A stretch of 64,000 nucleotides of DNA from contig NZ_VCEJ01000002.1 of NCBI RefSeq assembly GCF_005860805.1, positions 2,278,375 through 2,342,374 on the forward strand, written 5' to 3'. Each line of letters opens with the position of its first letter. Position 1 is the stretch's first letter. Below the pieces are notes generated by a model. It was not told the origin of the DNA. It saw nothing but the letters and a program-made list of their open reading frames with translations, and did not search any database. This DNA comes from Dyadobacter luticola. Its GTDB lineage: Bacteria; Bacteroidota; Bacteroidia; Cytophagales; Spirosomataceae. The translations under genes and the position numbers were made by a program. Shown one piece after another: positions 63,795-64,000 of the stretch.

Positions 63795-64000
63795 TTAGAC
63801 GGTATTTCTCCCAAAAGCCACACTCAAAGCATCCACAATCATATCACACTCGTCTTTTCCAATCACCAGTGAAGGCCGCATCGAAATCGTCTTCCACTTG
63901 CCGGTCACCTGCTTCGCCAGCGACACCGCCATTTCAATCGCTTCGGAGCCGCCGGGACAAAATAACACCCTCCTGAGCTCAGGAGGGGTTATTTGAATCA
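63795..64000 (-). pseudogene. Partial class III aminotransferase-like frame with apparent internal deletion
   Basis: The last 68 codons of a minus-strand frame run out of the window. They contain FCPGGSEAIEMAVSLAKQ and TGKWKTIS, typical of residues around 110-145 in class III PLP aminotransferases. Directly after comes MRPSLVIGKDECDMIVDALS, which looks like the C-terminal end of the same family. About 270 residues with the Lys that binds PLP would be missing between them. The stop follows at 63795-63797. Whether this is a real deletion or a short related protein cannot be decided from 206 bases. Confidence 0.45.
63961..63993. repeat. Near-perfect palindrome at the window edge
   Basis: A 20-bp perfect palindrome (63968-63987, centred on GAGCTC) is flanked by further complementary bases, so the arms AATAACACCCTCCTGAG and CTCAGGAGGGGTTATT pair over about 16 bases with one base bulged. 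It overlaps the aminotransferase-like frame. It looks like a REP-type hairpin. Confidence 0.65.

Overview
The window looks like chromosomal DNA of a free-living Bacteroidota member, most likely of the order Cytophagales (Dyadobacter/Spirosoma-like). The evidence is a SusC/SusD pair behind an ECF sigma/FecR switch, type IX secretion sorting domains, a hybrid two-component sensor with propeller and AraC domains, FtsX-type 800-residue permeases, LytTR signalling and many Bacteroidota-type lipoproteins. The genus is inferred from gene content only. No rRNA, tRNA, CRISPR array, transposase, integrase or phage gene was recognised.

Layout. 0.1-7 kb: an MsrB lipoprotein faces a minus-strand block of HtrA protease, a DUF4136 lipoprotein-like protein, an SYNG-repeat secreted protein, an OmpR regulator and its histidine kinase, which looks like an envelope-stress unit. 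7-19 kb: ECF sigma, FecR, SusC, SusD, then a 1008-residue propeller/HEAT/cytochrome c protein, a ceramidase-like hydrolase and a NodB deacetylase, all on the plus strand and closely spaced. 19-25 kb: YceI, a subclass B1 metallo-beta-lactamase with all zinc ligands, pirin, a HEPN-type two-gene unit, and an AhpD/YCII/ECF42 module. 25-30 kb: a Tat-exported sugar isomerase-like protein and a PQQ-type dehydrogenase with cytochrome c, divergent from a NUDIX-fold regulator. 30-39 kb: luciferase-like monooxygenase, LytS/LytTR pair, two AraC-type regulators (one lacking its second helix-turn-helix), nitrilase, GH114-like lipoprotein, PadR, ankyrin protein. 39-48 kb: FtsX permease, GH39, DKNYY lipoprotein, GNAT, T9SS-secreted sialate O-acetylesterase-like protein.

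The most unusual unit is at 48.6-54.0 kb: a six-gene minus-strand operon encoding a mannose-family phosphotransferase system: IIA, IIB, a fused IIC-IID, Enzyme I, HPr, and a NagB-type amino-sugar-phosphate deaminase. PTS sugar import is rare in Bacteroidota, and the single-chain IIC-IID is not the usual form. All phosphorylatable histidines are present. The expected job is uptake and phosphorylation of an amino sugar, then deamination to a fructose-phosphate-type product.

Next to it, a GH9 glycoside hydrolase is split by an in-frame TAA, with the proton-donor region downstream of the stop. A T9SS beta-helix protein and an intact hybrid two-component sensor close the window. At the right edge the end of a class III aminotransferase-like frame appears to lack most of its catalytic core and lies against a long palindrome, which suggests a decayed gene.
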